From Massilia sp. WG5 (GTDB lineage: Bacteria; Pseudomonadota; Gammaproteobacteria; Burkholderiales; Burkholderiaceae_D), in assembly GCF_001412595.2 (NCBI RefSeq), contig NZ_CP012640.2:5518001-5582000 (forward strand): a stretch of 64,000 bases of DNA. The letters are read 5' to 3'. The position numbers and the translations under genes were made by a program. Below are positions 44,432 through 53,585 of this stretch, in pieces (position 1 is the stretch's first letter; every line of letters starts with the position of its first letter). The notes under the pieces are model-generated. The model did no database searches. It saw only the letters and a program-made list of their open reading frames with translations, and was not told where the DNA came from.

Positions 44432-44520
44432 TACTGCGCGTCGCATTGGCGGCCTGCGATGCTCGCCGTACCGGATGTACGGCTGCGCTTCTCGGCCACC
44501 ACTGCTTCCGCTCGCTACGG
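44432..44520. repeat. hairpin-rich intergenic sequence, possible dispersed repeat
   Basis: Part of the 340-bp gap 44415-44754. Contains TCGCA...TGCGA and GCCGTAC (44465-44471) with GTACGGC (44477-44483). No ORF with an RBS. Looks like a REP-type structured repeat, but no second copy is in the window. Confidence 0.35.
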
Positions 44521-44562
44521 TTTTCGAGGCCCCTGTTGAGCTGCGTGTCAGTCCCGATGAAC

Positions 44563-44590
44563 CGGCCGCTTTTGCGGCCGTTGTTGTTTC
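44563..44590 (+). terminator. terminator after ypfJ
   Basis: CGGCCGC (44563-44569), TTTT loop, GCGGCCG (44574-44580), then TTGTTGTTT. The remaining bases to 44754 are AT-richer and presumably hold the next promoter; none could be fixed. Confidence 0.75.
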
Positions 44591-44754
44591 TGGAGGATAA
44601 GAAATTTCCTTTTAAAAACAAACACATAAGAATTTGATGAGAAAATCCGTGTACGTTTCCGTGCGCGTATCGCCTTCCTTATCGTTTTGACATAAGGTCT
44701 TGTCCAAGAGCCCGTTCATGAGCTGCGGGCCGTCAACCAAGCCGAGGAGGACAT

Positions 44755-45939
44755 ATGCTGGCAATGAATTACCGGGGGCCATATCGCGTTCGCGCCGACC
44801 ACAAGCCCGATCCCATGATCGAGCATCCTGGCGACGCCATCGTGCGCGTGACGCGTACCTGCATCTGCGGTTCCGACCTGCACCTGTACCATGGCATGGT
44901 GCCTGATACCCGTGTCGGCCATACCTTCGGCCACGAGTTCATCGGCGTGGTCGAGGACGTGGGATCGGAAGTGCAGACGCTGAAACCCGGCGACAGGGTC
45001 ATGGTGCCGTTCAACCTGTTCTGCGGCTCCTGCTTCTACTGCCAGCACGAGCTGTTCGGCAACTGCCACAACACGAATCCGGAAGCGACCGCCGTCGGCG
45101 CCATCTACGGTTACTCGCACACCGCCGGCGGCTACGACGGCGGCCAGGCCGAGTACGTGCGCGTGCCGATGGCGGACGTCGGCCCGATGCTGATCCCGGA
45201 CGACATCCACGATGACGACGCGGTGCTGCTCACCGACGTCACGCCGACCGGCTACCAGGCCGCCGAGATGGGCGACATCAGCGAAGGCGATACCGTGGTG
45301 ATCTTCGGCGCCGGTCCGATCGGCCTGCTGGCCGCCAAATCGTCCTGGCTGATGGGCGCGGGACGCGTGATCGTGGTCGACGAGCTCGAGTACCGCCTCG
45401 AATTCGCCAAGCGCTGGGCCCAGTGCGAGACGGTCAACTTCCGCGAAGTCAACGACATGGCCGAGCACATCAAGAAGATGACGGACTGGATGGGCGCCGA
45501 CGTCTGCATCGACTGCGTGGGCGGCGACGCCGCCGGCTCGATCGCCCAGACCCTGACCGGACGCCTGATGAAGATGCAGGCCGGTTCCTCGACCGTGCTG
45601 CATTGGGCCATCAACTCGGTGCGCAAGGGCGGCAACGTCTCGATCGTGGGCGTGTACGGTCCGACCTTCAATATGGTCCCGATGGGCAACGTGCTGAACA
45701 AGGGCCTGACGATCCGCGCCAACCAGGCCAGCGTGAAGCGCCACCTGCCGCGCCTGATCGAGCACATCCGCGAAGGCCGCCTGAGCCCGAAGGACATCAT
45801 CACGCACCGCGTGCCGCTGGAAGAGGTGGCCGACGCTTACCACATCTTCTCGAGCAAACTCGATGAGTGCATCAAGACCGTCCTGATCCCGCCGCGCGCC
45901 CATGAGGTCCGCGCCGTCCAGGCCAGCGCAATGCATTAA
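44755..45939 (+). CDS. zinc-dependent alcohol dehydrogenase, formaldehyde-dehydrogenase-like group
   Basis: 394 residues. Medium-chain dehydrogenase: catalytic zinc ligands in CICGSDLH and GHTFGHEFIGVVEDVG, structural zinc cysteines in CGSCFYCQHELFGNC, and the NAD-binding glycine motif FGAGPIGLLAA followed by the acidic VVDELEYRLEF (favours NAD). The long YGYSHTAGGYDGGQAEYVRVP insert is typical of the group related to glutathione-independent formaldehyde dehydrogenases; the true substrate is open. RBS GGAGGA. The next gene starts 9 bp later. Confidence 0.92.
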   Translation: MLAMNYRGPYRVRADHKPDPMIEHPGDAIVRVTRTCICGSDLHLYHGMVPDTRVGHTFGHEFIGVVEDVGSEVQTLKPGDRVMVPFNLFCGSCFYCQHELFGNCHNTNPEATAVGAIYGYSHTAGGYDGGQAEYVRVPMADVGPMLIPDDIHDDDAVLLTDVTPTGYQAAEMGDISEGDTVVIFGAGPIGLLAAKSSWLMGAGRVIVVDELEYRLEFAKRWAQCETVNFREVNDMAEHIKKMTDWMGADVCIDCVGGDAAGSIAQTLTGRLMKMQAGSSTVLHWAINSVRKGGNVSIVGVYGPTFNMVPMGNVLNKGLTIRANQASVKRHLPRLIEHIREGRLSPKDIITHRVPLEEVADAYHIFSSKLDECIKTVLIPPRAHEVRAVQASAMH

Positions 45940-45948
45940 GGAGCCAGC

Positions 45949-46524
45949 ATGCAAACCCATGAGCAAGTCAACGACGATTCGCACCAGCACCACCACAGCG
46001 GCCACGCCGACGAGCACCAGAACGACTACCCGATGGTGCCGCAGCGGCCCACGCGCGAACAGCTGTCCCACATCAAGGGCTGGGGCGCCGACCTGGACCG
46101 CAAGAACCGGCCCGCCGTGCCGATGGAACGCACGCCGCCGCGCTTCATCCATGCCCACGAAGGCAAGCTGCCGCAGCAGCCGGAAAACGTCGAGGTGCTG
46201 GTTTCCACCGAGCGCCCCGGCATCACGCCGATCTTCGGCACCGCCCAGCCGCCGAAGGGCCTGTCCGGCGTGCTCCGCCGGATGGCCTTCCGCTGGTCCG
46301 AGAACGACATGCGCCACTGGCTGATCCTGCTGGCGGCCGACCGCGTCAACGTGGTCGAGGGCATTGGCGAAGACCTGGCGCGTGGCAAGGTGCCGAACGT
46401 GCTGTCCGAGATGGGCATCAAGGCAGAGTGGCAGCACAACAAGGCCGGGCTGGTGAAGAAGGCGGCCATCGCCTCGGCGGTGGTCGGTACGGCCCTCTAC
46501 CTGATGCGCCGCCGCGAACGCTGA
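45949..46524 (+). CDS. hypothetical protein with His-rich N-terminus, paired with ADH
   Basis: 191 residues, RBS AAGGAG, 9 bp after the dehydrogenase gene. Residues 11-25 are His/Asp-rich (DDSHQHHHSGHADEHQND), a likely metal-binding stretch; the middle is Pro-rich (TERPGITPIFGTAQPPKG); a C-terminal hydrophobic helix (KAAIASAVVGTALYLM) before MRRRER suggests a membrane anchor. No family recognised; its tight pairing suggests a role with the ADH. Confidence 0.65.
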   Translation: MQTHEQVNDDSHQHHHSGHADEHQNDYPMVPQRPTREQLSHIKGWGADLDRKNRPAVPMERTPPRFIHAHEGKLPQQPENVEVLVSTERPGITPIFGTAQPPKGLSGVLRRMAFRWSENDMRHWLILLAADRVNVVEGIGEDLARGKVPNVLSEMGIKAEWQHNKAGLVKKAAIASAVVGTALYLMRRRER

Positions 46525-46554
46525 GGCAGTACCGGTAGTACCGCTTCATGCTAC

Positions 46555-46590
46555 GCCCCACGGCGGTTCCCGCCGCCGTGGGGCTTTTTG
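46555..46590 (+). terminator. terminator after the ADH operon
   Basis: GCCCCACGGCGG (46555-46566), six-base loop, CCGCCGTGGGGC (46573-46584), T5: a 12-bp perfect stem. Confidence 0.93.
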
Positions 46591-46695
46591 TTTTGCAGCA
46601 AATCCCTTGGCGGAAGCTCGTCCACACTCTGATGGTGCCCAAGGCTGAGTTCGCCCGAACCGGTTCTTGCGGCAGTCCAACCGAATGGAGGCGAG

Positions 46696-48501
46696 ATGAA
46701 CCAGCGTTCCCACACCCTTCTGACGGCGTCGATCGGCGCCGTTTTTTCATTCACGGTTTTTGCCGGCGCCGCGCAGAGCGCCGCGCCGCTGCCCCAGACG
46801 ATGATGAGCGCGCCGGTGGCGGCCACGCCGCAGACGCAGGCCGCCATCGTCGCCCAGCTCGAAGCGCACCGGGCCGAACGCGGGCTGGATGCGCGCCACG
46901 GCTTCAAGGTCCTGGTCCAGCATCCGGGCATGCAAGGCACCCAGGTGGCGCGTGTCGCCCATACCTGGAAGGGGGTGCCGATCTTCGGTTCGGAGTCGGT
47001 CGTGGTGCTCGACGCGAACGGGCGCATCCAGTCGGAGTCGGCCTCGGAACGGCGCGCCGGCCTCGGCAAAGGGGCGGGCGCCGCTTCCGCCGCCGCGGGA
47101 CCGGGCAGCGGGGCGCCGGCCGGCGATTTCAGCGTCGTCCCGGCGATCTCGCCCAGGCAGGCGATCGACGCGGCCCTGGCTTCGCTCGGCACGAACGCGA
47201 GCCACGCGACCCCGCCGAGCGCCGAGCTGATCGTCTACCCGGTCCTGCGCACCGAGCGCACCGCGGCCGCGCAGGACAAGCCGGAGTACGAGCTGAACGC
47301 CCTCGACGTGCAGGACGTGGTCGACCACTACGAGCTGGCCTACCTGGTGCACACCCGCATGCACGCCGGCGACAAGCCGGTCTACCACGACACCGTGGTG
47401 AGCGCGCGCGACGGCGCCATCCTCGACCAGTGGAGCATGCTGCAGACCGTGGTCGGCGTCGGCAAGAGCCAGTACAACGGCGAGGTGCCGATCAACACCA
47501 CCTTCGTCGACGGCAAGTACAAGATGATCGACGACACCCGCGGCACCGGCGGCATGTTCGGCGCGATGGCGATCACCAATGCCAACCACGGCGCCAGCGC
47601 CGGCAACGTCTACGTCAACGACACCAACACCTGGGGCGACGGCAAGAACTACATTCCCAAGGGCTCGACCACGGACGCCAACGGCCAGACCGCGGCGGTG
47701 AACGCGATGTGGGGCCTGATGAACACCTACGACGCCCTGAAGAACATCTTCGGCTGGCAGTCGCTGGACGGCCACAACACGGCGACCTATATCGCGGCGC
47801 ACGTCAACACCGCCTACGACAACGCCTACTACAGCGACACCTGCCGCTGCATGTTCATCGGCGACGGCTCCAGCTTCACCAGCCTTGGCTCGATCGACGT
47901 GATCGGCCACGAGATGGGCCATGGCATTACCGCGGCGACCTCGAACCTGACCTACTCGGGCGAATCGGGCGGCCTGAACGAATCGGCGTCCGACATCAAC
48001 GGCGAAGTGGTCGAAGCCTACGCGCGCGCCGGCGGCAAGGGCGAGACGATTCCGGCCCTAGGGAACGACTGGATGCTGGGCAAGGAGATCAGCAAGAGCG
48101 GCACGCCGCTGCGCTGGATGACCAAGCCGAGCAAGGACGGCAGCAGCCCGGACGCCTGGAGCAGCTCGCTCAAGCGCATCGACGTCCACTACAGCAGCGG
48201 ACCGAACAACCGCATGTTCTATTTCCTGTCGCAGGGATCGAGCGAGGACAAGGCCAGCGACTATTACAGCAAATACCTGGTGAAAGCGCCGGCCGCGATG
48301 AGCGGCATCGGCCTCGACAAGGCTTACCGCATCTGGTTCAGGGCGAACACCACCAAGTTCACCTCGAGCACCAACTACGCCGATGCGCGCGCCAAGATGA
48401 TCGAGGCGGCCCAGGAGCTGTACGGCAAGACCAGCAGGGAAGCCACCGCCGTGATGCGCGCGTATGCGGCGATCAACGTCGGAGCGGACGTCGACGAGTA
48501 A
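46696..48501 (+). CDS. secreted M4-family (thermolysin-like) metalloprotease
   Basis: 601 residues, RBS GGAGG. Signal peptide (about 1-27, ending AQSA), propeptide with FTP/PepSY-type segments (about 50-240), then the M4 catalytic domain: zinc ligands H405 and H409 in HEMGH, third ligand E429 in GGLNESASD, and a C-terminal domain with HYSSGPNNRMFYFLSQG. The propeptide is usually removed by self-cleavage; the mature enzyme is exported and degrades protein. Confidence 0.95.
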   Translation: MNQRSHTLLTASIGAVFSFTVFAGAAQSAAPLPQTMMSAPVAATPQTQAAIVAQLEAHRAERGLDARHGFKVLVQHPGMQGTQVARVAHTWKGVPIFGSESVVVLDANGRIQSESASERRAGLGKGAGAASAAAGPGSGAPAGDFSVVPAISPRQAIDAALASLGTNASHATPPSAELIVYPVLRTERTAAAQDKPEYELNALDVQDVVDHYELAYLVHTRMHAGDKPVYHDTVVSARDGAILDQWSMLQTVVGVGKSQYNGEVPINTTFVDGKYKMIDDTRGTGGMFGAMAITNANHGASAGNVYVNDTNTWGDGKNYIPKGSTTDANGQTAAVNAMWGLMNTYDALKNIFGWQSLDGHNTATYIAAHVNTAYDNAYYSDTCRCMFIGDGSSFTSLGSIDVIGHEMGHGITAATSNLTYSGESGGLNESASDINGEVVEAYARAGGKGETIPALGNDWMLGKEISKSGTPLRWMTKPSKDGSSPDAWSSSLKRIDVHYSSGPNNRMFYFLSQGSSEDKASDYYSKYLVKAPAAMSGIGLDKAYRIWFRANTTKFTSSTNYADARAKMIEAAQELYGKTSREATAVMRAYAAINVGADVDE

Positions 48502-48510
48502 GGGCAGGCC

Positions 48511-49254
48511 TCACCTGGCTGGCGCTGCGGGCGCTGCCCCGCCGTCAGCCACGCTGAGCGCACCCGGGTCGGCCAGCAGCGGATAGGGATTCACCGGCGT
48601 TCCCTGCCACCATTGCTTCTCGGGCGTCAGTTCGAACACCGCGAAATGCAGGTGCGGCGCGTTCGGGTCGGCGTTCCCGGTCGAGCCCACATACCCGATC
48701 GGGTCGCCGCGCCTGATGGTCTGGCCTTCCTGCAGGCCGTCGGCATAGCGGTCGAGGTGGGCGTAGTAGTAGGCATATTTTTCGGTGGGGTCGAACTGGT
48801 AGACCGTCAGGCCGCCCGGCTTGCTGGTGAACAGCTTGACGATCTTGCCGTCGGCCGTGGCCAGTACCTTGGTGCCCTTGGGCGCCATGATGTCGAGCGC
48901 TTCATGGTGGCGCTCGGCGCCGCGCGGCTGGTCGAAGTTGTCCTTGATGCTCGCCAGGCTCATGCCCTCGACCGGCACCATCAGTTTGCCGGAGGGGAGG
49001 GCAGGCACGCCGGTTCCCGCCGGCAGCGCCGTGGTGGACGGGCGCAGCGGCAGGTCGAGTTCGGTGAGATCGGGCGTGACCTTCGGCGCGGGCGGCAGCT
49101 TGCCCTCGATGTCGGGCCCGGCCGGCGCCGGCAGCGATCCGGTGTTTGCGGCCTGGACCGGGGCCGGCGGCTCGTGGGGCATCTGGCGCAGCCAGGCAAA
49201 CAGGCCGCCGGCGCCGACCAGCACGCCGAGCAGGAAGGTCAACAGCCATCTCAT
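48511..49254 (-). CDS. M23-family peptidase (LytM/EnvC type), membrane anchored
   Basis: 247 residues, SD AGGAGAT before the ATG. N-terminal membrane anchor (LLTFLLGVLVGAGGLFAWL, 4-22), Pro-rich linker (25-85), then the LytM domain with RHHEALDIMAPKGT (zinc His and Asp) and PHLHFAVFEL (HLH). It is expected to cut peptidoglycan cross-bridges in the periplasm or to be regulated by the cell-division machinery. Next to an L,D-transpeptidase gene on the same strand, so both may be co-transcribed. Confidence 0.92.
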   Translation of the reverse strand: MRWLLTFLLGVLVGAGGLFAWLRQMPHEPPAPVQAANTGSLPAPAGPDIEGKLPPAPKVTPDLTELDLPLRPSTTALPAGTGVPALPSGKLMVPVEGMSLASIKDNFDQPRGAERHHEALDIMAPKGTKVLATADGKIVKLFTSKPGGLTVYQFDPTEKYAYYYAHLDRYADGLQEGQTIRRGDPIGYVGSTGNADPNAPHLHFAVFELTPEKQWWQGTPVNPYPLLADPGALSVADGGAAPAAPAR

Positions 49255-49281
49255 CGCGATCTCCTTGTGGTTATGGGTTCT

Positions 49282-50511
49282 TTACTCCTGCAGCACGACC
49301 TCGGTCCCGGCCTTGACCAGCCCGGCGACTTCGGCCGCGCTCCAGTTGGTCAGCCGGATACAGCCGTGAGACTCGGTTTTGCCGATCAGGTTCGGCACCG
49401 GCGTGCCGTGGATGCCGTAATGGGGAATCGACAGGTCGATCCAGACCACGCCCACCGGGTTGTTGGGGCCGGCCGCGATCTTCGCCTTGCCGTCGCCCGG
49501 CTTGGCGTCCCAGAACAGTTTCGGGTTGTAGTTGTAGGTCGGGTTGCGCGCCACGCCATCGACTTTCCAGCTGCCGATCGGCAGCGGGTCGTGCTCGCTG
49601 CCGGTCGAGGCCGGATACTGCGCCAGTGGCCGGCCGCCGGCGTCTTCCAGCGTCAGGACATGGGCGTCGCGCGAGACCACGATGCGCGCCGCCGGCGGCA
49701 GCGCCGGGGTGCCGCTCACGTTCGGCACCATGATCTGTTCGCCGGCGTGGGTCAGGTCCTTGCCCCGGTTGAGCTTCTGCAGCAGGCCCGGGCTGGCGTG
49801 GAATTTTTCTCCCAGGCCTTCCTGCGCGCTGGCATAGCCGAGCGCCGGCAGCTTGGCCTTTTCCATCATGTCCTCGGGGACCGGACGGAACGGGCCGGCG
49901 ACGTCGGCGTCCGCCACGTTATAGGGGACGAGCGTCGGCGCGGTGTCCGCGTTCAGGGCGTTCCAGGTGGCTTCGTCGAGCTTGCCGGTGACCGGCAGCT
50001 GGCGCGCCTTCTGGAAGCCCGACAGCGCCTGGCGCATGTTCGAGCCGAAGGCGCCGTCGATCTCGCCCGGCGAGAAATGGGCGCGATCGAGCAGGACCTG
50101 GGCGCGCAGCAGGCGCTCGGCTTCGCTGCCGGCCTCGGGTGGGGCGCCGGCCATGGCGGGCGCTTGCGGGGCTGGCATCTGCGCCGCGGCCGACTGCTCG
50201 CCTGGCGCCGGTACGGGCGCCGGCGCCGGCGTTTGCCCCGGCATCGGCGTGGGCGTCGCGACCGTGGCCGGCGCCGGCGCCTCGGCCGCCTGGATGGTGC
50301 TGGTCTGCATGCGGGCCGCGGCGGCGGTCTGGGCGTTGGCGCTCGATGCCGCGGCAACGCGCGCCTGCGGGGTCGGCTGCGTGGATTGCTGGGGAGCCTG
50401 CTGTGCGGCAGTGGCTTGCTTGTTCTTGACGAGATAGGCCTGCTGGGCGCCGGCGGCAGCGCAGGCGCTGCCGAGGAGTACGGCCAGGGCGGGGGCGGCG
50501 ATCTGTTTCAT
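49282..50511 (-). CDS. periplasmic L,D-transpeptidase with peptidoglycan-binding domain
   Basis: 409 residues from [20 protein letters not shown] (ATG 50511, AGGAAG upstream), a signal peptide. A Gln/Ala/Pro-rich linker (about 25-130) is followed by a PG_binding_1 domain ([28 protein letters not shown]) and the YkuD catalytic domain with [20 protein letters not shown] (catalytic Cys in SHGCIRL). It makes 3-3 cross-links or anchors proteins in peptidoglycan. Confidence 0.93.
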   Translation of the reverse strand: MKQIAAPALAVLLGSACAAAGAQQAYLVKNKQATAAQQAPQQSTQPTPQARVAAASSANAQTAAAARMQTSTIQAAEAPAPATVATPTPMPGQTPAPAPVPAPGEQSAAAQMPAPQAPAMAGAPPEAGSEAERLLRAQVLLDRAHFSPGEIDGAFGSNMRQALSGFQKARQLPVTGKLDEATWNALNADTAPTLVPYNVADADVAGPFRPVPEDMMEKAKLPALGYASAQEGLGEKFHASPGLLQKLNRGKDLTHAGEQIMVPNVSGTPALPPAARIVVSRDAHVLTLEDAGGRPLAQYPASTGSEHDPLPIGSWKVDGVARNPTYNYNPKLFWDAKPGDGKAKIAAGPNNPVGVVWIDLSIPHYGIHGTPVPNLIGKTESHGCIRLTNWSAAEVAGLVKAGTEVVLQE

Positions 50512-50636
50512 TGGCTTCCTGCATTGCTTACATATGGAAACCTCAGCGTAGTGCTGCGCCAGGCAAGGGTCTGTGCGCAAACGAACCCATCACCAGGCTC
50601 GCGTAAGGACGCCGGCAGGGCGGTAAAATCGACATC

Positions 50637-50933
50637 ATGAGCGACTTCACGATCACTTTCCAGCCCTCCGGCTGGACCGTCCCCGCGCCCGCGGACACGA
50701 CGATCCTGCATGCTGCCGAGCAGGCCGGCATCGACCTGCCCAGCTCCTGTCGCAACGGCACCTGCCGCGCCTGCATCTGCCGGCTGGCGAGCGGCAGCGT
50801 ACGCTACCTGGTCGAGTGGCCGGGCCTGTCCTTCGACGAAAAGCGGGAAGGGTATGTGTTGCCCTGCGTCGCCGTGCCGCAGGGCGATGTCGTGGTGGAC
50901 CAGCGCCTTGCGAAGCGCATCGTCTTCGACTAG
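50637..50933 (+). CDS. 2Fe-2S plant-type ferredoxin
   Basis: 98 residues. Cluster ligands in SSCRNGTCRACICR (CX4CX2C) and the distal Cys in LPCVAVPQGD, as in plant-type and oxygenase ferredoxins. Stand-alone electron carrier; no reductase or oxygenase gene is adjacent. Its partner cannot be inferred from context. Confidence 0.9.
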   Translation: MSDFTITFQPSGWTVPAPADTTILHAAEQAGIDLPSSCRNGTCRACICRLASGSVRYLVEWPGLSFDEKREGYVLPCVAVPQGDVVVDQRLAKRIVFD

Positions 50934-50948
50934 GCGCGTGCGAAAGCC

Positions 50949-51848
50949 TCAGCGCTTCAGCGCCGACTCGATCGCCTGCAATACCAGCGGCCAGGAACGC
51001 GAGCTGGCCGCGACCTCGTCATAGTGGCTGGCGGCGGGCAGGATCACGACCTCGGCTGCGTCGCCGGCCGCGCGTGCGCGCACCGCGAAATCGCGGGCCA
51101 CGCGCGGCGGCGAGATGCGGTCCAGCTCGCCCGTCACGAGGATGGTGCGGCTGCCGTTCGGTAGCAGGTCGCCGGCATTCGTGTCGGAGAACACGTCGGG
51201 GCGCGTGTCGCTGGGGGCGCCGGTCAGCTGGCCGACCTCGATATCGCAGCTCGACTTGATCAAGGCCTGCTCGCGGCGCAGGTCGGCCAGGCCGCCCAGG
51301 CTGACCACGTTCCTGATCGGCAGCGGATCGGGCAGGTACAGCGGACTGGTGGCCGGGATGCGCGCGCGGCCGGCCATCCATTGCACCAGCTGGCCGCCGG
51401 CCGAGTGCCCGACCGCCACCACGCGGTCCAGGTCGAGCGGGTAGCGCTGCGCCTGCTGGGCCAGCATGCTCAGCGCCGCATTCATGTCCTGGTAGGTGCC
51501 GGGATAGCCGCCGCCCGGCTCGTCGGCGCGGCGGTACTCGACGTTCCACGAAGCGATGCCGCGCTCCGCCAGGGCCCCGGCCAGGTTGCGCAGCTGCGTG
51601 ATGCCGCCGAATTCCCTGGTCCAGCAGCCGCCGTGCACCAGCACCGCCACCGGGAAGGGCCCGGGGCCACCGGGCAGGAACAGTTCCGCGAACTGCGAGG
51701 GCGCACTGCCGTAGTCGAAGCTGGCGTTCGGGACCGGGCCTTTCAGGGCCATGTAGTTGGCCAGCGTCATGGGCTTCGGCGGGGCGGCGCCGGCAGTGGC
51801 GCAGCCGAGGGCGCAGGCGAGGGCGAAGGGAAGCAGGCGGCGCAGCAT
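50949..51848 (-). CDS. exported alpha/beta-hydrolase (esterase-like)
   Basis: 299 residues with a signal peptide (MLRRLLPFALACALG, cleavage near AGA at 22; a Cys near 18 leaves lipidation possible). Oxyanion-type VLVHGGCW, nucleophile elbow GHSAGGQL, later Asp in VTGELDRISPP and His in SHYDE complete the triad. Resembles BD-FAE/kynurenine-formamidase-like hydrolases; substrate unknown. Confidence 0.88.
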   Translation of the reverse strand: MLRRLLPFALACALGCATAGAAPPKPMTLANYMALKGPVPNASFDYGSAPSQFAELFLPGGPGPFPVAVLVHGGCWTREFGGITQLRNLAGALAERGIASWNVEYRRADEPGGGYPGTYQDMNAALSMLAQQAQRYPLDLDRVVAVGHSAGGQLVQWMAGRARIPATSPLYLPDPLPIRNVVSLGGLADLRREQALIKSSCDIEVGQLTGAPSDTRPDVFSDTNAGDLLPNGSRTILVTGELDRISPPRVARDFAVRARAAGDAAEVVILPAASHYDEVAASSRSWPLVLQAIESALKR

Positions 51849-51997
51849 GGGTGATCATCCAGTGTGAAAATGGCAAGAACGCCATCATAGCAAGCCTGCG
51901 CACGATTGAAAGCCGGCCCCGCTCCAACATGCTAGTCTGCGCGAAAACGTCATCCGTTTGTCACGTTTTCCACGCTTTCCATTTCAGGAGAATTGCT

Positions 51998-52180
51998 ATG
52001 ACTCAATCGAAATCCAGCGGCAACCAGAACAAACAGTCGGCCAACGATTCGGAAGAGGATCTGGCCAAGCGCCGTGCCGGTGTGAATCCGGACAAGAGCA
52101 GCCACAACGAAAAGACGACCGTCAAGGCCGGCAAGGGCAAGGGCGCCGGCGGCGGGGCGAAACAGAAGGAAGGGCGATGA
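51998..52180 (+). CDS. small basic disordered protein
   Basis: 60 residues, AGGAG nine bases before ATG 51998. Composed of Ser, Asn, Lys and Gly (NQNKQSANDSEEDLAKRRAG, KAGKGKGAGGGAKQKEG); predicted to be unfolded. The stop overlaps the next start (ATGA). Such peptides occur as stress-related DNA- or RNA-associated proteins, but no function is assigned. Confidence 0.6.
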   Translation: MTQSKSSGNQNKQSANDSEEDLAKRRAGVNPDKSSHNEKTTVKAGKGKGAGGGAKQKEGR

Positions 52181-52374
52181 TGGAAGCCCTTCCGGTCGCT
52201 GACATGTTCGACCGGGACCTGACGCCGGATCTGCGCGCCCATACGACGCCGGATCCGACCGATCCGTCGCAGCCGCCACCGCGGCCGGGCCCGGATCCGG
52301 ACGATGTGCCGGCGCCGGCGCGCGCGCCGGTCGAAGAGCCCCGGGCGCCCCAGCCGCCGATCAAGGCGGACTGA
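52177..52374 (+). CDS. small Pro/Asp-rich protein
   Basis: 65 residues, start overlapping the previous stop, GAAGGAAGG upstream; a second ATG follows immediately. After a short ordered start (MMEALPVADMFDRDLTPDLR) the chain is Pro/Asp/Ala repeats (DPTDPSQPPPRPGPDPDD). Disordered and acidic, opposite in charge to its upstream partner. No family recognised. Confidence 0.55.
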   Translation: MMEALPVADMFDRDLTPDLRAHTTPDPTDPSQPPPRPGPDPDDVPAPARAPVEEPRAPQPPIKAD

Positions 52375-52395
52375 AGAAGCCCGGGCGCGGGGTGC

Positions 52396-52602
52396 TCAGG
52401 ACTTGCCTGGGCCGCCCTGCTGATTGCCGGTCTCGCCGGCATCCTGCCGACTGCCGCCGCCGCGCGGCAGCGGCGGAATTTCCTTGATCATTTCGTTCGT
52501 CTCGTGCTGGCCCGGCGTGATTTCGCCGCTGCCGATATCGCCTTCGTGCATCATCGGCGGACCTTTGGCCGCGGGGTCCGGTTTCGGGGTCGAAGTGTTC
52601 AT
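52396..52602 (-). CDS. small polar hypothetical protein
   Basis: 68 residues from ATG 52602 with AAGGAG upstream. Pro/Gly-rich and unfolded-looking (TSTPKPDPAAKGPPMMHEGD). Convergent with the two small genes to its left. No family recognised. Confidence 0.55.
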   Translation of the reverse strand: MNTSTPKPDPAAKGPPMMHEGDIGSGEITPGQHETNEMIKEIPPLPRGGGSRQDAGETGNQQGGPGKS

Positions 52603-52741
52603 CGTGCTCTCCTTGCGTTGTCGATTGGGTTGACGTGTTGAGATGATCCTAACAGCCAGCCTGTGCTCCCGGCGCATGATAGGCGAAGGCGGTTATGTTG
52701 CTTTATGGATACAATTTTGCGCTTATGTTTGTTGGCGCACA

Positions 52742-52767
52742 TTGCTTCCTGAGAAGCTTTCTATAAT
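52742..52767 (+). promoter_or_regulatory. promoter of 52801 gene
   Basis: Perfect -10 TATAAT (52762-52767) 34 bp before the ATG; the only -35-like sequence, TTGCTT (52742-52747), is at a short 14-bp spacing. Confidence 0.45.
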
Positions 52768-52800
52768 GAAACATCGCCAGCCACTCTCAGGGAGGACAGC

Positions 52801-52938
52801 ATGGGCAGCACCTTACACAACAGGATCTATCTCGGACGTAGTTCTCGGCTGGCGTCGCGGCGCATGCGGATAGCGCTGGCGCTGGGGGCGCTGGCCGGGG
52901 CCTTCCTGCTCTGGGCGGCGCTGCGCGCCCTGAAGTAG
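52801..52938 (+). CDS. 45-residue single-pass membrane protein
   Basis: ATG 52801 with GGGAGGA seven bases upstream, TAG at 52936-52938. Basic N-terminus (HNRIYLGRSSRLASRRMR) then one membrane helix (IALALGALAGAFLLWAAL). The positive-inside rule puts the N-terminus in the cytoplasm. No family recognised. Confidence 0.65.
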   Translation: MGSTLHNRIYLGRSSRLASRRMRIALALGALAGAFLLWAALRALK

Positions 52939-52997
52939 GTTGCGGTGAAGGCCGGGCCGCCTTACCATGGCGACCTTTGCTTCCAATGAAAGTCTGA

Positions 52998-53369
52998 ATG
53001 AAGAACGAGAAACTGACGGGCGATGAATACGACGCCCTCGAACTCATCCGGCGCGGCGCCCGCACCGACCGCGTCAACGCCTGCGTCGGCCGCAACGCCA
53101 AGCGCCTGTCCGGTCTGAAGCTGGTGCAGTATGCGAAGAACGGCAGCCTGGCGCTGACCGAGAAGGGGCAGGAAGTGCTGTTCCTGCGGCGCTGCGTCGA
53201 AGCGCTGCGCGCGCTCGAGCGGGATGCCGCGAGCGCGCTCGATGAGGATGTGCTGCAGTTCCTGAGCCGGAAGTCCCATATCGCCGTGCGCGAAGGCGGC
53301 GGCTACGAACTCACCGAACGCGGCCGCGAATCGCTGGCCGACATCAGCGCCCAGGAACCGAAACGCTGA
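52998..53369 (+). CDS. hypothetical protein, possible winged-helix fold
   Basis: 123 residues. Two similar halves each look like a small winged helix: LTGDEYDALELIRRG...LKLVQYAKNGSLALTEKGQE and DVLQFLSRKSHIAVREGGGYELTERGRE. Ending in LT(E)xG-type wings suggests DNA binding, but no family is identified. Convergent with the next gene and directly abutting it. Confidence 0.6.
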   Translation: MKNEKLTGDEYDALELIRRGARTDRVNACVGRNAKRLSGLKLVQYAKNGSLALTEKGQEVLFLRRCVEALRALERDAASALDEDVLQFLSRKSHIAVREGGGYELTERGRESLADISAQEPKR

Positions 53370-53585
53370 TCAGTTCGCCCGGCGGCGGTTCGGATACACC
53401 AGCGTGCGGACCGCAACCTCGGCCGGCACGTTCATCGCCGCCAGGAATTCCGCGGCGCGCTGCAGGCCCAGCGTCGGGATCGATGCCACTGCCTGGTTGA
53501 CCAGGTCGCGGGTACGCATGTCGGTGCGCTGCTTGCGTTCCGCCGAGCTCCGGGTGTCGCTCATCAAGGCGGCATCATGGTTCAT
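53370..53585 (-). CDS. small hypothetical protein
   Basis: 71 residues. The C-terminal half (VASIPTLGLQRAAEFLAAMNVPAEVAVRTLVYPNRRR) is a helix pair that would suit a small regulatory protein. Stop is adjacent to the stop of the convergent 52998 gene. The 140 bp to its right hold only an A/T-rich stretch and the inverted repeat AAGGCC/GGCCTT (53695-53711). Confidence 0.6.
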   Translation of the reverse strand: MNHDAALMSDTRSSAERKQRTDMRTRDLVNQAVASIPTLGLQRAAEFLAAMNVPAEVAVRTLVYPNRRRAN

